Shown here piece by piece: positions 7,304-14,241 of a stretch of DNA of 22,793 nt; positions within the stretch are counted from its first letter, which is position 1; the number at the start of each line of letters is the position of its first letter. Source of the DNA: a virus; the IMG/VR virus record IMGVR_UViG_3300027315_000007, positions 1 through 22,793 of that record. One strand, given 5' to 3'. Position numbers and translations under genes: made by a program. Under the pieces are notes generated by a model that was given only the letters and a program-made list of their open reading frames with translations, ran no database searches and had not been told where the DNA came from.

Positions 7304-7640
7304 CCAACCACGAGAGCGGCTTCTTCTCTTGAACCTCTATCTCTTGCCGTTCGATATATCCGCGCTTCTTGCCTTTGGTCTTGAGGAAGAAGATCGTCGC
7401 GGCTGGGTTGCCTTCCTTCACGAGTTTGTAGAGGTGGGATTCTGCGAAGTCAAGAACACCGTCTTGAATAGAGTTGACCGCGTTCTTATATTCCTCGTCT
7501 GCCTTCAGCCATGCGTAATGGGTCGATCGGTCGATACCTACCATCTTCGCGGCTGTTGATACAATACCCAAAGACTTGTCGAGGGCTTCGAGCATTGCTT
7601 CTTTTTTGGTGTTGGATGTGTTGGTCTTCACGGCTTCCAT
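7296..7640 (-). CDS. terS: terminase small subunit
   Basis: A 114-residue protein with an N-terminal helix-turn-helix (about residues 26-50, STAAKMVGIDRSTHYAWLKA) and a helical middle (LDFAESHLYKLVKEGNPAATIFFL), the usual layout of phBC6A51-type small terminases. It would recognise the packaging site and load the large subunit. It overlaps the downstream terL by eight bases and the upstream methyltransferase by 13, so the three are likely cotranscribed. The C-terminus (EKKPLSWLDE) is the probable contact region for TerL, by analogy. Confidence 0.85.
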   Translation of the reverse strand: MEAVKTNTSNTKKEAMLEALDKSLGIVSTAAKMVGIDRSTHYAWLKADEEYKNAVNSIQDGVLDFAESHLYKLVKEGNPAATIFFLKTKGKKRGYIERQEIEVQEKKPLSWLDE

Positions 7641-9127
7641 AGCTCTGCCTTTTTACCTGTGAAGTCCTCCCATCGCTTTACAATTACGTCGCAATACTTC
7701 GGGTCTAATTCCATGCCGTAACATTTGCGCCCGGTCTTCTCTGCCCCGATGAGGGTCGACCCTGAACCGAGGAAGGGTTCAATCGTTATTGCTCCAATTG
7801 GTGCGCTTGACTTCATGACTCGCTCCATCATTTCAACGGGTTTCGGGGTTGCGTGTCCGTGCCGCTCTTCTCCCTTGACTCTTTCGAATTGCCAAACCTC
7901 TGTCATGTTGTCGTGAGTGTTGTCAAAGAATGCGCGGGTCTTATAGAACTCCTCTTTTATTCTGTCGTGTTCGCGCTTCAAATCGTCGTGTTCGCGCTTG
8001 AAAGCTTCTTTTTTTGCTTCTTGTTGGAGTCTCTTATATTGATCCTCGGTCGGCATCGACCATTGACTTTGAGAGAACCAATGGTCAGCCATACGCGGAT
8101 GAAAACCAAAGAAGCCCGCCACAACTTTATTGTTCCACCCAATTTTGTCTCGTTCGTTTTTTAGGTAGGTTCGCAACGGCTCCCATCCTTCCCAATAGTT
8201 GTCGGAGTTATTATTAAATCCTTGCTCTCCAAGCATGAAGAAAAGAGCGCGTTCCGTAATTGACCCAAAACTCCGACCACTTGAGTTGTTTTGACCATCT
8301 CCCAAGCCCGAAGGAGGTTTAAACCAAACGACTTCATTCCTCATGGTCATTCGCTCAGACTCAGAAAGCCCTCCACGATACCACAACCTCCAAAGGTCGG
8401 GAGCGTTGCCCCAAATGTAAGCGCTCGCGTTGTCTTCGAGATGTGGGCGAAATGCTCTCCACCAATCCATTTGGAACGCGTCTAATTTATCCGAATAAAG
8501 GTTGTCGTTGAGTACCCCGTCTTTCTCTTTGCCCATTCCGTACGGTGGGTCTGCGTGTATCAGCGTGGCTTTCTCTCCGTTCATTAGCTTCTCCACGTCC
8601 TCCGCCTTCGTAGAGTCCCCACAAAGCAAACGATGCCCTCCCAAGATATACAAGTCTCCGAGTTTGGTCTTTGGCTCTTCCGGTGCTTCGGGTACTTCGT
8701 CGGGGTCGGTCAATCCTTCGACCTCTTCTTCTTCTTCGGGTTGCCATACATCGAGACCCCATTCATCGAGTTCTGCTGCGTCCCATTCGTTCGCGAGGAT
8801 ATCCCAATCCCATTCGCCAAAACCGACGTTATCTTTCACGATGAACTCCTTCGCCTTGCTTTCTTCCCATGTAGCGACATAGACGGGTGCCTCGGTCAGT
8901 CCTGCGGCTTTGGCTGCCTTTAGCCTCATGTTACCACCGAGGACAATCATATCCGGATTGACTACAATTGGACGCGCTTCGAGCATCTCCGGAAACTCCT
9001 TTATACTCGTTACGAGCTTTTGGAATTTATCGTCTTTAATTATCCGAGGGTTCGTCGGGTTTTGTTTGATCCCCGAGAGTTTCATTGGCTTGATCGAGGA
9101 CGGCTTCGAGGGTGTATCTGAATTCAT
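7628..9127 (-). CDS. ParB-domain / DNA methyltransferase fusion
   Basis: A 499-residue fusion. Residues about 12-110 are a ParB/Srx-like N-terminal domain (KLSGIKQNPTNPRII, LGGNMRLKAAKAAG). An acidic linker follows (near 128-155). The methyltransferase starts near GDLYILGGHRLLCGDS, with catalytic DPPY at about 192-195 and the cofactor motif FLGSGST at about 450, the beta order of amino-methyltransferases that make N6-methyladenine or N4-methylcytosine. Between them lies a charged coiled-coil insert (KREHDDLKREHD). No restriction endonuclease is nearby, so it probably protects phage DNA or marks it for packaging or replication. Its start overlaps the previous gene by 92 bases; Met15 at 9085 is an alternative. 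Confidence 0.88.
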   Translation of the reverse strand: MNSDTPSKPSSIKPMKLSGIKQNPTNPRIIKDDKFQKLVTSIKEFPEMLEARPIVVNPDMIVLGGNMRLKAAKAAGLTEAPVYVATWEESKAKEFIVKDNVGFGEWDWDILANEWDAAELDEWGLDVWQPEEEEEVEGLTDPDEVPEAPEEPKTKLGDLYILGGHRLLCGDSTKAEDVEKLMNGEKATLIHADPPYGMGKEKDGVLNDNLYSDKLDAFQMDWWRAFRPHLEDNASAYIWGNAPDLWRLWYRGGLSESERMTMRNEVVWFKPPSGLGDGQNNSSGRSFGSITERALFFMLGEQGFNNNSDNYWEGWEPLRTYLKNERDKIGWNNKVVAGFFGFHPRMADHWFSQSQWSMPTEDQYKRLQQEAKKEAFKREHDDLKREHDRIKEEFYKTRAFFDNTHDNMTEVWQFERVKGEERHGHATPKPVEMMERVMKSSAPIGAITIEPFLGSGSTLIGAEKTGRKCYGMELDPKYCDVIVKRWEDFTGKKAELWKP

Positions 9128-9257
9128 CGTTATGGACAGCTAAGGTTAGGAGTAAAGTCGCGGGATCGTCCCCGGCATGGAGTCGGATTGCTTTATCGTT
9201 CTCCGTGATGAGCAGGAAGTTCTTCGCATGGAGGAGGGCTTTTCTTGCGTTTCTCAT
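9036..9257 (-). CDS. hypothetical protein (73 aa)
   Basis: A small protein, helical in appearance, with a basic N-terminus (MRNARKALLHAKNFLL) and an acidic C-terminus. It starts in an ATGA overlap with the upstream gene, and its 3' end overlaps the start region of the ParB-methyltransferase. No known family recognised. The coupling on both sides supports a real gene of the replication and modification operon. Confidence 0.55.
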   Translation of the reverse strand: MRNARKALLHAKNFLLITENDKAIRLHAGDDPATLLLTLAVHNDEFRYTLEAVLDQANETLGDQTKPDEPSDN

Positions 9258-9457
9258 GGGTGCAATATACGACCCTCAACATCCCGTGCGATATTCTCCA
9301 GGGTCTCTTTGTCGTATGGGGTCATGGGAAGAACCCGCTTCACAAGGAAGGGATCGCCTCCAAAGTGCTGATCTTCAAATTTCTCTTTCCTGTCTTGTTT
9401 GAGGAATTGGCGGATGTTCTCCGCTATCTTCTCGCGTTCCGTTGTAGTGTAACTCAT
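9254..9457 (-). CDS. hypothetical protein (67 aa)
   Basis: A 67-residue charged protein beginning MSYTTTEREKIAENIRQFLK. The frame is open much farther upstream (to an ATG at 9652), but that part overlaps the cysteine-rich gene in another frame; the ATG at 9457 overlaps that gene's stop as ATGA, the junction type used throughout the operon, so I choose the short form. Probably helical; no motif recognised. Confidence 0.6.
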   Translation of the reverse strand: MSYTTTEREKIAENIRQFLKQDRKEKFEDQHFGGDPFLVKRVLPMTPYDKETLENIARDVEGRILHP

Positions 9458-9837
9458 TCTGTTTCGTTTATTAGCTTTTGTAGCTCCGCAAGCATTCGAC
9501 GGTTGCACGAACTGCATTGACTTGCTTGGGTGTTCGTTCCTGTGACCTTCGAATAAAGCTTCGCGAGCTGTCCGTTTGTTCTGAATTGGTTCTCTGTTTT
9601 GAGAAATGTCTTGATCGCTTCGAGGTCTGCTTGTTTTATTTCTGCTTCCCACTTACTTAGAGGACAGGAGGCAACCTTGAGACGGGTCTTCGTGGGCATA
9701 TGACAGCCGCACAACTCCGAGTCGGTGAAGGCTTCTGTCACGAGGTCTCCGCAACTCTTGGTCTTGTCGACGAAGTGTTCGCAGCCTTTGCAGATATTAA
9801 GTCGGTCAGTCCTCTTTTGTGCCGTTACGAAGAACAT
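9454..9837 (-). CDS. cysteine-rich, probably zinc-binding protein (127 aa)
   Basis: Cysteines occur in pairs or near-pairs: ICKGCEHF and KSCGD in the first 30 residues, LCGCHMPTK near 43, SCPLSKW near 58, and QCSSCNR near 107-113. This is a likely structural zinc site in the N-terminal half, with a second Cys pair near the C-terminus. I associate such small proteins with early regions of Bacteroidota phages, but no activity is known to me. It overlaps the sigma-like gene upstream by 32 bases and the next gene by four. Confidence 0.65.
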   Translation of the reverse strand: MFFVTAQKRTDRLNICKGCEHFVDKTKSCGDLVTEAFTDSELCGCHMPTKTRLKVASCPLSKWEAEIKQADLEAIKTFLKTENQFRTNGQLAKLYSKVTGTNTQASQCSSCNRRMLAELQKLINETE

Positions 9838-10291
9838 CTTTCAGGATTTTTCGGGTGATGTGTAGTGAGCGATAAAGGGTCGATTCTCCAATGCGAGACC
9901 GTCGAGATACGTCAGCCATGTTCCACCCTTGCAGGTATAGAGAGAAGATGGTTCTATCAAACCAGGATAGGCGGTCAAGGATGAGTTGCATTTGCTCTCG
10001 TTGAATGGCTTTTGTCCAATCGCTTTCGAAGGCTTGTTCTTTGGGGTCGGCATCTGTTACGTGATATAAGTCTTTGAATTTTCCTCGTGTCGCTTCGGTG
10101 TACATGGCTTTAACAAAGTACCCGAGCGGGTTTTCACTATCCCCATCGGGAAAGCGTTTGTCTAAACATCGAAGGTAAGTGTGATGTACAAGGTCGGAAG
10201 GGCTGTCCGTCCATCGTCGAGCGATGCGAACAAGTTTTGAATAATGCTTCGTTAAAAAGCTATTCCAACCCTTTCGACTTCCTGAGTTCAT
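9806..10291 (-). CDS. sigma-70-family-like transcription factor
   Basis: A 161-residue protein with the two-part layout of small (ECF-like) sigma factors. A region-2-like helix lies near residues 18-45 (LVRIARRWTDSPSDLVHHTY), where DLV..TYLR matches the usual core-binding helix. A region-4-like HTH lies near 105-150 (DRTIFSLYLQGWNMADVSRR then IGESTLYRSLHITRK). It could direct host RNA polymerase to phage late promoters. It overlaps ninG by 32 bases. The first recognisable ATG (10291) is used. A DNA-binding protein of RinA/ArpU type with the same HTH would be the main alternative. Confidence 0.75.
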   Translation of the reverse strand: MNSGSRKGWNSFLTKHYSKLVRIARRWTDSPSDLVHHTYLRCLDKRFPDGDSENPLGYFVKAMYTEATRGKFKDLYHVTDADPKEQAFESDWTKAIQREQMQLILDRLSWFDRTIFSLYLQGWNMADVSRRSRIGESTLYRSLHITRKILKDVLRNGTKED

Positions 10292-10661
10292 TTACCTTCT
10301 CTTTATATATTTTGCAAAGTGCCTCCAACTCGTGAACGCTGAATCGCTTTGTTTCGTTGCTCAACCGAACGAGACGATCCGCTGTCCCTTCTCCGTGTAG
10401 TTCGTCGAGGCGTTTCGCGAATTCGTATTGTGCTCCCCCTTCGAATCCGTTGCACGCCTTGCATTGGAATTGAACGTTCAACTCATCGAAGCGGGTGGGC
10501 ATCTTCTGACGTACCATGAAATGCCCTGCGTCTGCGCTCTTGTAATGGCGCAAGCGATCGCAAGTGAAACAAGCTCCCCACCCTTCATCGTTGACCGCAC
10601 GCAGCCGGATGAACTGAGAGAATATCTTGTCGAGTTTCTTCTTTGCTTTGCTTAAACTCAT
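10260..10661 (-). CDS. ninG: NinG/Rap-like recombination nuclease
   Basis: A 133-residue NinG-family protein. Conserved features in order: C31xxC34, AGHF (residues 45-48), RFDELNVQ (57-64), C67xxCN (67-71), and a GAQYEF segment. The paired cysteines and the GHF histidine outline a zinc-supported HNH-like fold. Lambda NinG (Rap) is a branched-DNA (Holliday junction) endonuclease acting in phage recombination. The start overlaps the stop of the methyltransferase in an ATGA junction. The length is shorter than lambda NinG (about 200 residues) but spans the core domain. Placement among replication genes fits processing of replication or recombination intermediates. Confidence 0.85.
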   Translation of the reverse strand: MSLSKAKKKLDKIFSQFIRLRAVNDEGWGACFTCDRLRHYKSADAGHFMVRQKMPTRFDELNVQFQCKACNGFEGGAQYEFAKRLDELHGEGTADRLVRLSNETKRFSVHELEALCKIYKEKVNELRKSKGLE

Positions 10662-11551
10662 AAAACCTCGGTTTTTTTAAATATGAGGATGTTTTGATGA
10701 ATCTTTACAAGTTTTCTACTCTTCATGTTTCCGTTCGCCCTCATCGAAGCACTCGCAATTGGATTTAATAATATTGCTTCATTGTAGAATTTCATGCCGC
10801 ACCTTTCAAACGCCTTGACTGTATCGGGAACGAATCCAATATAATTGCCTTTTTTATCTCTTACCTCTCCAACCACAAAACAAGCGAATCCGCCAGCGGT
10901 CAAGAGATTGCAAGATTTTTGAATTATAGATTCATAGAGTTCGAAAAATTCTTTATAAGGCTTGTTCGAGATGTCTCCTTCTAGATCGCTGTATATCTCA
11001 AGATTCGCATATGGAGGACAACTAAAAACCAAATCAAATTCTTTTTTCAATCCTTCTAGAACCTCCTTTGAATCGCCAACATACCAATTTGGTTGATTAT
11101 TAACCTCCAAAATTTCAACACCTTGTTCTCTGTTGCTTGCTATTTGTTCTTCTCTTATATCAATTCCGGTATACTTGTATCCTAGTTTATTTGCTACAAT
11201 ACCGCGAACCGAACCACCCGCAAAGGGGTCGAGTATGCGCCCTCCCTTTGGGCAAAACCAATGATAAAGAACTTCACACAAAGCAGGATCAAAAATGGAG
11301 GTATAATTATCTTTGTTGTCATATCCTTGTTTCTTTGATATGTCCCGGTATAAATCCGTTCCGCTGTTTATGGATTTTGCGACGCGTCCAATTTCGCTTT
11401 TTATACCGAGTTTTTTCCAAGTCTTTTTCCGTCTCTGCCAATTACCCGTCTTCGTGTCTAAAACGCTAAACGGAGGCTCGATGAATTCATCTCGCAAAAT
11501 CGGGTCGGTAACTATTACCTCGCCAAAGAGATTTACTTGTTCATTTATCAT
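10658..11551 (-). CDS. DNA amino-methyltransferase
   Basis: A 297-residue methyltransferase. The cofactor site DPFAGGSVRG lies near residues 106-115, followed by GYKYTGIDIREEQI, and the catalytic SCPPY near 178-182. The motif order (cofactor site first) and the CPPY variant suggest an N6-adenine or N4-cytosine enzyme. The N-terminus EQVNLFGE (residues 4-11) contains QxxLF, similar to a beta-clamp-binding motif. This gene looks more A/T-rich than its neighbours, which may mean separate acquisition. There is no adjacent nuclease gene. It overlaps its upstream neighbour by 11 bases and ninG by four. The target sequence cannot be predicted. Confidence 0.85.
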   Translation of the reverse strand: MINEQVNLFGEVIVTDPILRDEFIEPPFSVLDTKTGNWQRRKKTWKKLGIKSEIGRVAKSINSGTDLYRDISKKQGYDNKDNYTSIFDPALCEVLYHWFCPKGGRILDPFAGGSVRGIVANKLGYKYTGIDIREEQIASNREQGVEILEVNNQPNWYVGDSKEVLEGLKKEFDLVFSCPPYANLEIYSDLEGDISNKPYKEFFELYESIIQKSCNLLTAGGFACFVVGEVRDKKGNYIGFVPDTVKAFERCGMKFYNEAILLNPIASASMRANGNMKSRKLVKIHQNILIFKKTEVL

Positions 11552-12095
11552 TAGGCGCGTTTAATCCGGGTATCAAGAAGGGGTTGTTCTTCATGCGCCA
11601 TTCGAGGCGTGCTTGTTCGGGGTCGTAAGGCTTTACGTTGTGCGGGTCTTCGGCTCCTCGACTTACCGTCTTGTGTTGTTGCTCCAGGAGAGGCGCTCGT
11701 TCTGCTTCGTGCTTGATAATGCAGTCGCGGAACTCCTGAATCTTGAGTCGCTCAAAGAAGTTGCCGTAGTACCCTTGTTTCATCCTCTCGCAAATTAGCC
11801 TCAATTCCTCGAGTTTCAAAACCGGGAATACTTCGAAGATCGTTTCTGCGCAAAGTGCCATGTCCTCGAATGAGTGAAGGGTCTTCTTTGCGTCTATGAA
11901 TTGAATTGTCTTGTTGATCATCGTCACGACAGCCGCCCGAGTCTCTTCGGGATGGTAACGAAGTGCGGTTAGGATGTTAGTACCCTCCCACGCTTCTTCG
12001 TTGGTGGGTTTATAGATGCCCGTGCTTGAGATATGCTTCAAGCTGGTCTTGGCTTGGTTGCTTTGGAGTTCCTGTTTTGTTCGTTGTAAATTCAT
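11541..12095 (-). CDS. hypothetical replication-region protein (184 aa)
   Basis: A 184-residue, mostly helical protein without a recognised catalytic motif. A central segment (LRLICERMKQGYYGNFFERL followed by KIQEFRDCI) resembles proteins I have seen in Bacteroidota phages next to replication initiators, possibly a helicase-loader or accessory role, but this is inference. The ATG at 12095 overlaps the initiator gene by 86 bases, long for this operon; a TTG at 12041 is an alternative start. The C-terminus overlaps the methyltransferase start by 11 bases. Confidence 0.6.
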   Translation of the reverse strand: MNLQRTKQELQSNQAKTSLKHISSTGIYKPTNEEAWEGTNILTALRYHPEETRAAVVTMINKTIQFIDAKKTLHSFEDMALCAETIFEVFPVLKLEELRLICERMKQGYYGNFFERLKIQEFRDCIIKHEAERAPLLEQQHKTVSRGAEDPHNVKPYDPEQARLEWRMKNNPFLIPGLNAPNDK

Positions 12096-12735
12096 GACTT
12101 CGTTTTATCCAGTTACGCGCGGCAGCATTCCAATTCTTCATCTTGTTTCTGCCCGCTTTCCATCCGTTGGCTTCGTAGTAGTTCCAAAACTTCTCGCCTT
12201 CGTCGCGAGATGATCCCGCAAGTTCGAATGAATTCATCGCTTCTTCCAAACTTGGTTCTTGAAAACGTACTCTCTTCACTACTTCTTTACTCTTCTCTAT
12301 ACTCTTCTCTTTACTCTGCGCAACTGTAGTTGCAACTTTTGCGCCTATAGTTGCAACTTTTGCAACTGTAGTTGCTTCTACTTGCAACGATTGTTGCTTG
12401 TTCCGATCGTTGCTTGTTCCGATTGTTGCTTCTACAAGTACGCTCATCTTCCTTCGATGACCATACCCTTCACATTTGATGTGTGCGGTCTCGCAAAGTT
12501 CCTTGCGCATCTTGCGGATGTATTGAGAAGATACCCCAAGAGACTCAGCGAGGAAGTCATCTCCTGCCCAACACGAACCGTCTTTGTGACTGAGCGCGTG
12601 AATTTTAGAGAGGAGAATTCTTTGCATGGGAGAGATGTCATTCAATGCCCAAATCTCCTGGGGGATCCATATTCCGTTCATTCTTACAAAGTTATATCGT
12701 AATTCAGAAAGGTCATTCAATACCCTCTCTTTCAC
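12010..12735 (-). CDS. replication initiator-like protein (winged helix + DnaT/O-like C-terminus)
   Basis: A 241-residue protein with two parts. Residues about 20-90 (WIPQEIWALNDISPMQRILL ... AGDDFLAESLGVSSQYIRKM) are a winged-helix domain as in phage replisome organisers. Residues about 95-150 are a low-complexity linker of VATTVAK/VATIGAK heptads and then SKEKSIEKSKEV. The C-terminal part (FWNYYEANGWKAGRNKMKNW then AARNWIKR) is the short motif seen in DnaT and phage replication proteins that contact helicase or loader. The DNA of the linker carries iteron-like repeats, as in lambda O, so it may bind its own gene as origin. It overlaps the HTH gene by 23 bases. Confidence 0.75.
   Translation of the reverse strand: MKERVLNDLSELRYNFVRMNGIWIPQEIWALNDISPMQRILLSKIHALSHKDGSCWAGDDFLAESLGVSSQYIRKMRKELCETAHIKCEGYGHRRKMSVLVEATIGTSNDRNKQQSLQVEATTVAKVATIGAKVATTVAQSKEKSIEKSKEVVKRVRFQEPSLEEAMNSFELAGSSRDEGEKFWNYYEANGWKAGRNKMKNWNAAARNWIKRSHEFTTNKTGTPKQPSQDQLEAYLKHGHL
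12271..12429 (-). repeat. candidate replication origin: iteron-like repeats plus purine tract
   Basis: Six GTTGC copies on the plus strand end at 12333, 12354, 12375, 12397, 12413 and 12429, spaced 21, 21, 22, 16 and 16 bases. Two exact copies of the near-palindrome GCAACTGTAGTTGC (12320-12333 and 12362-12375) and a related GCAACGATTGTTGC (12384-12397) lie within. Directly adjacent, 12271-12317 is almost all purine on the coding strand, with GAGAAGAGTA repeats. Iterons plus purine/AT tract inside an initiator gene is the layout of the lambda origin. Confidence 0.55.
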
Positions 12736-12928
12736 ACAACAGAACTTCTTCGACGATCTCCGCGTATGTCGCTCCGCACGACTCGGATATCTCCGGGAGG
12801 TGCTTAAGGATATTCCGAGGCATACGCCCGCACCAATTGCGGACGGTGTTCGGGGTTACATCCAGAGTTTGAGCTGCGTTGAATGTCGAGCCGTAGTTCC
12901 TTATCAAGAACAGCTTGATATTATTCAT
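12713..12928 (-). CDS. small helix-turn-helix protein (71 aa)
   Basis: A 71-residue protein with an HTH around residues 8-34 (IRNYGSTFNAAQTLDVTPNT then VRNWCGR), where AAQTLDVTPNTVRNW is the characteristic segment, similar to small Cro/YdaS-like regulators. It lies at the head of the initiator gene and overlaps it by 23 bases, so it may regulate the replication operon or help at the origin. It overlaps the upstream gene by eight bases. No dimerisation or cofactor domain is visible. Confidence 0.65.
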   Translation of the reverse strand: MNNIKLFLIRNYGSTFNAAQTLDVTPNTVRNWCGRMPRNILKHLPEISESCGATYAEIVEEVLLCEREGIE

Positions 12929-13208
12929 ATCGGGTGACCTTTAACGCGCCCCAAAAGAACGAACGAGAGACCTTCACGCGCTTTGTTTCGACCTTCTTCT
13001 TTGTGGTCTTCTTCTTTGGCGTGTATCGGTAGCCGTTGAAGTTCATATTCGGCTGTATATACTTCGCCCAACGTGTTTGCATTCCGGGGAGCGTGTGCCG
13101 TTCCATCGGTTTGATTGCCTTCCATTGGATTGGGCGTTTGCTGTTCTGATAGATGTTGCGGTTGATTGTCTCAACGAGCTGCTTTTCTTCTTCAGGTGTC
13201 CAGTTCAT
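12921..13208 (-). CDS. small SANT/Myb-like basic protein (95 aa)
   Basis: Residues 1-50 (MNWTPEEEKQLVETINRNIY ... GMQTRWAKYI) have the spacing of a SANT/Myb-like helical domain, with tryptophans at the expected core positions. A strongly basic stretch follows (PKKKTTKKKVETKRVKV), then a short aromatic C-terminus (RSFFWGALKVTRYE) of a kind I associate with Bacteroidota phage proteins. It probably binds DNA. It overlaps the OB-fold-like gene by four bases and the HTH gene by eight. Confidence 0.6.
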   Translation of the reverse strand: MNWTPEEEKQLVETINRNIYQNSKRPIQWKAIKPMERHTLPGMQTRWAKYIQPNMNFNGYRYTPKKKTTKKKVETKRVKVSRSFFWGALKVTRYE

Positions 13209-13579
13209 AGCTTCGAGATAAGAGTGTTACGGATAGACAAAAGGAACTCAGCCGCTTCGAGAACCTTCTCAGGGTCGCTCTCTTGATTGATCGCATGACC
13301 AATTGCCCAGCTTGCATCGATCCTCTTTTGAATGTCCGGGTTGCTTCCCCTTGATTGATTTGGAGTGAACCCGGGCTTCATGAGTTTCATCTTATCGCCC
13401 CACTTCGACGGGGTGACTTCGAATTCTACTTCGTCTCCGACACTCCAACGGTCTTCACTCTTTGCAGATACTTCTCCGCTGTCTCCTGATTCGAGTTGTA
13501 TTTCGAATTTGTACATAATGCCGTTTTGGCTGTCATAGGTGCCATTCGGTTGAATGGTCTTGATTTTAGATTGTCCCAT
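13205..13579 (-). CDS. OB-fold-like protein, possibly ssDNA-binding (124 aa)
   Basis: The first 70 residues look like a five-strand beta barrel: YKFEIQLESGDSGEVSAKSE, then WSVGDEVEFEVTPS and MKLMKPG. The GEV.AK...W.VGDEVEFEV pattern is typical of small OB-fold domains. The second part is helical (PDIQKRIDASWAIGHAI ... EAAEFLLSI). In this early operon a single-strand DNA-binding or recombination-mediator role is plausible but not proven; there is no acidic SSB tail. The start overlaps the small zinc-protein gene by 14 bases. Confidence 0.55.
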   Translation of the reverse strand: MGQSKIKTIQPNGTYDSQNGIMYKFEIQLESGDSGEVSAKSEDRWSVGDEVEFEVTPSKWGDKMKLMKPGFTPNQSRGSNPDIQKRIDASWAIGHAINQESDPEKVLEAAEFLLSIRNTLISKL

Positions 13580-13691
13580 TTTCTTTGGTTTTAGGGGTTA
13601 AAAATTCTTCTTCAAAATCGCAATGTTCAAGGCACTGGGAACAGATTTCCCAGTCTCCAAATTGCGGAGCGCCACAACATTCACTCATCAT
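13566..13691 (-). CDS. very small zinc-ribbon-like protein (41 aa)
   Basis: A 41-residue frame (40 if the second Met is used) beginning MMSECCGAPQFGDWEICSQC followed by LEHCDFEEE. Cysteines sit as a CC pair, then CSQC and a further C, a minimal zinc-ribbon or knuckle pattern; similar MSxCCGAP proteins occur in Bacteroidota phages, to my memory. ATG at 13691 overlaps the previous stop. Too short for most gene finders but well supported by Cys spacing and coupling. Confidence 0.6.
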   Translation of the reverse strand: MMSECCGAPQFGDWEICSQCLEHCDFEEEFLTPKTKENGTI

Positions 13692-13840
13692 CTCGTTCTG
13701 TTTATTCGGACGTGTTCCTTGAGTTGAGAGATGAGGCGGTCGAATTCCGCGTCTTCATCTCGGAGGTTTGCTGCGAAATCGTTAAAGTCTTTCGCTGGGT
13801 TTACGTTCACACTACTTCGCACGCATATTGGCTTGCTCAT
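13688..13840 (-). CDS. small hypothetical protein (50 aa)
   Basis: A 50-residue frame beginning MSKPICVRSSVNVNPAKDFN and continuing into a helical, charged half (LRDEDAEFDRLISQLKEH). Its start lies inside the end of the upstream 51-aa gene (29-base overlap) and its stop overlaps the next start. Function unknown; the amphipathic C-terminal half could mediate oligomerisation. Confidence 0.5.
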   Translation of the reverse strand: MSKPICVRSSVNVNPAKDFNDFAANLRDEDAEFDRLISQLKEHVRINRTR

Positions 13841-13967
13841 TGATCTGTTTGTTTAGTTGTTCGAGTGTACTTTCGAGGTCGAAGATAAGGCGGTCGATAT
13901 CTTCGGAGTTGTGTTCTGCCTGCGCCCACTTGAAGTAAGCCAGTGCATCGGGTCGGAGTTCATTCAT
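13812..13967 (-). CDS. small coiled-coil-like protein (51 aa)
   Basis: A 51-residue frame: MNELRPDALAYFKWAQAEHN, then a clear amphipathic helix DIDRLIFDLESTLEQLNKQI. It begins seven bases before the end of the upstream 93-aa gene. The composition is protein-like, with no rare residues clustered. Function unknown; a dimerising helix is the only visible feature. Confidence 0.55.
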   Translation of the reverse strand: MNELRPDALAYFKWAQAEHNSEDIDRLIFDLESTLEQLNKQINEQANMRAK

Positions 13968-14241
13968 TGATGTCATAGAATAAACAGAAGTTCGGGTAAT
14001 CCATCTTCACGTAAATAAGTTCCTCGAACTCGTCCTTCGGTAGCTTGGAGAGGAAGAACTTATCTCTTCCCCCATAACCCTTCGTCCACAGGTACGACCT
14101 CCATCCGTCTGCGATGTACTTATCGCGATGTTCGTTGAGGTGGTCTTCGTCAACGGGTGTCCATACGCTCGCTCGGTATGCGGATGCGGATGTTGTCCCG
14201 AGTCTTCCTGTAACCCAGTTCTCTTCTTGGCTGTGGTTCAT
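13960..14241 (-). CDS. hypothetical protein (93 aa)
   Basis: A 93-residue protein with many aromatic residues (DGWRSYLWTKGYGGRDKFFL; YPNFCLFYDI) and an acidic middle. It may be a compact alpha/beta domain. The start is coupled to the 47-aa gene (ATGA overlap) and the end to the 51-aa gene. No family recognised. Confidence 0.6.
   Translation of the reverse strand: MNHSQEENWVTGRLGTTSASAYRASVWTPVDEDHLNEHRDKYIADGWRSYLWTKGYGGRDKFFLSKLPKDEFEELIYVKMDYPNFCLFYDINE

Noticed and set aside
9254-9652. Long version (132 aa) of the 67-aa gene
   Set aside because: The extra 65 residues overlap the cysteine-rich gene out of frame and look like shadow sequence; the ATG at 9457 gives the standard ATGA junction.
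12271-12429. CRISPR array
   Set aside because: Repeats are short, in a coding frame, with no constant-length unique spacers; they fit iterons far better.
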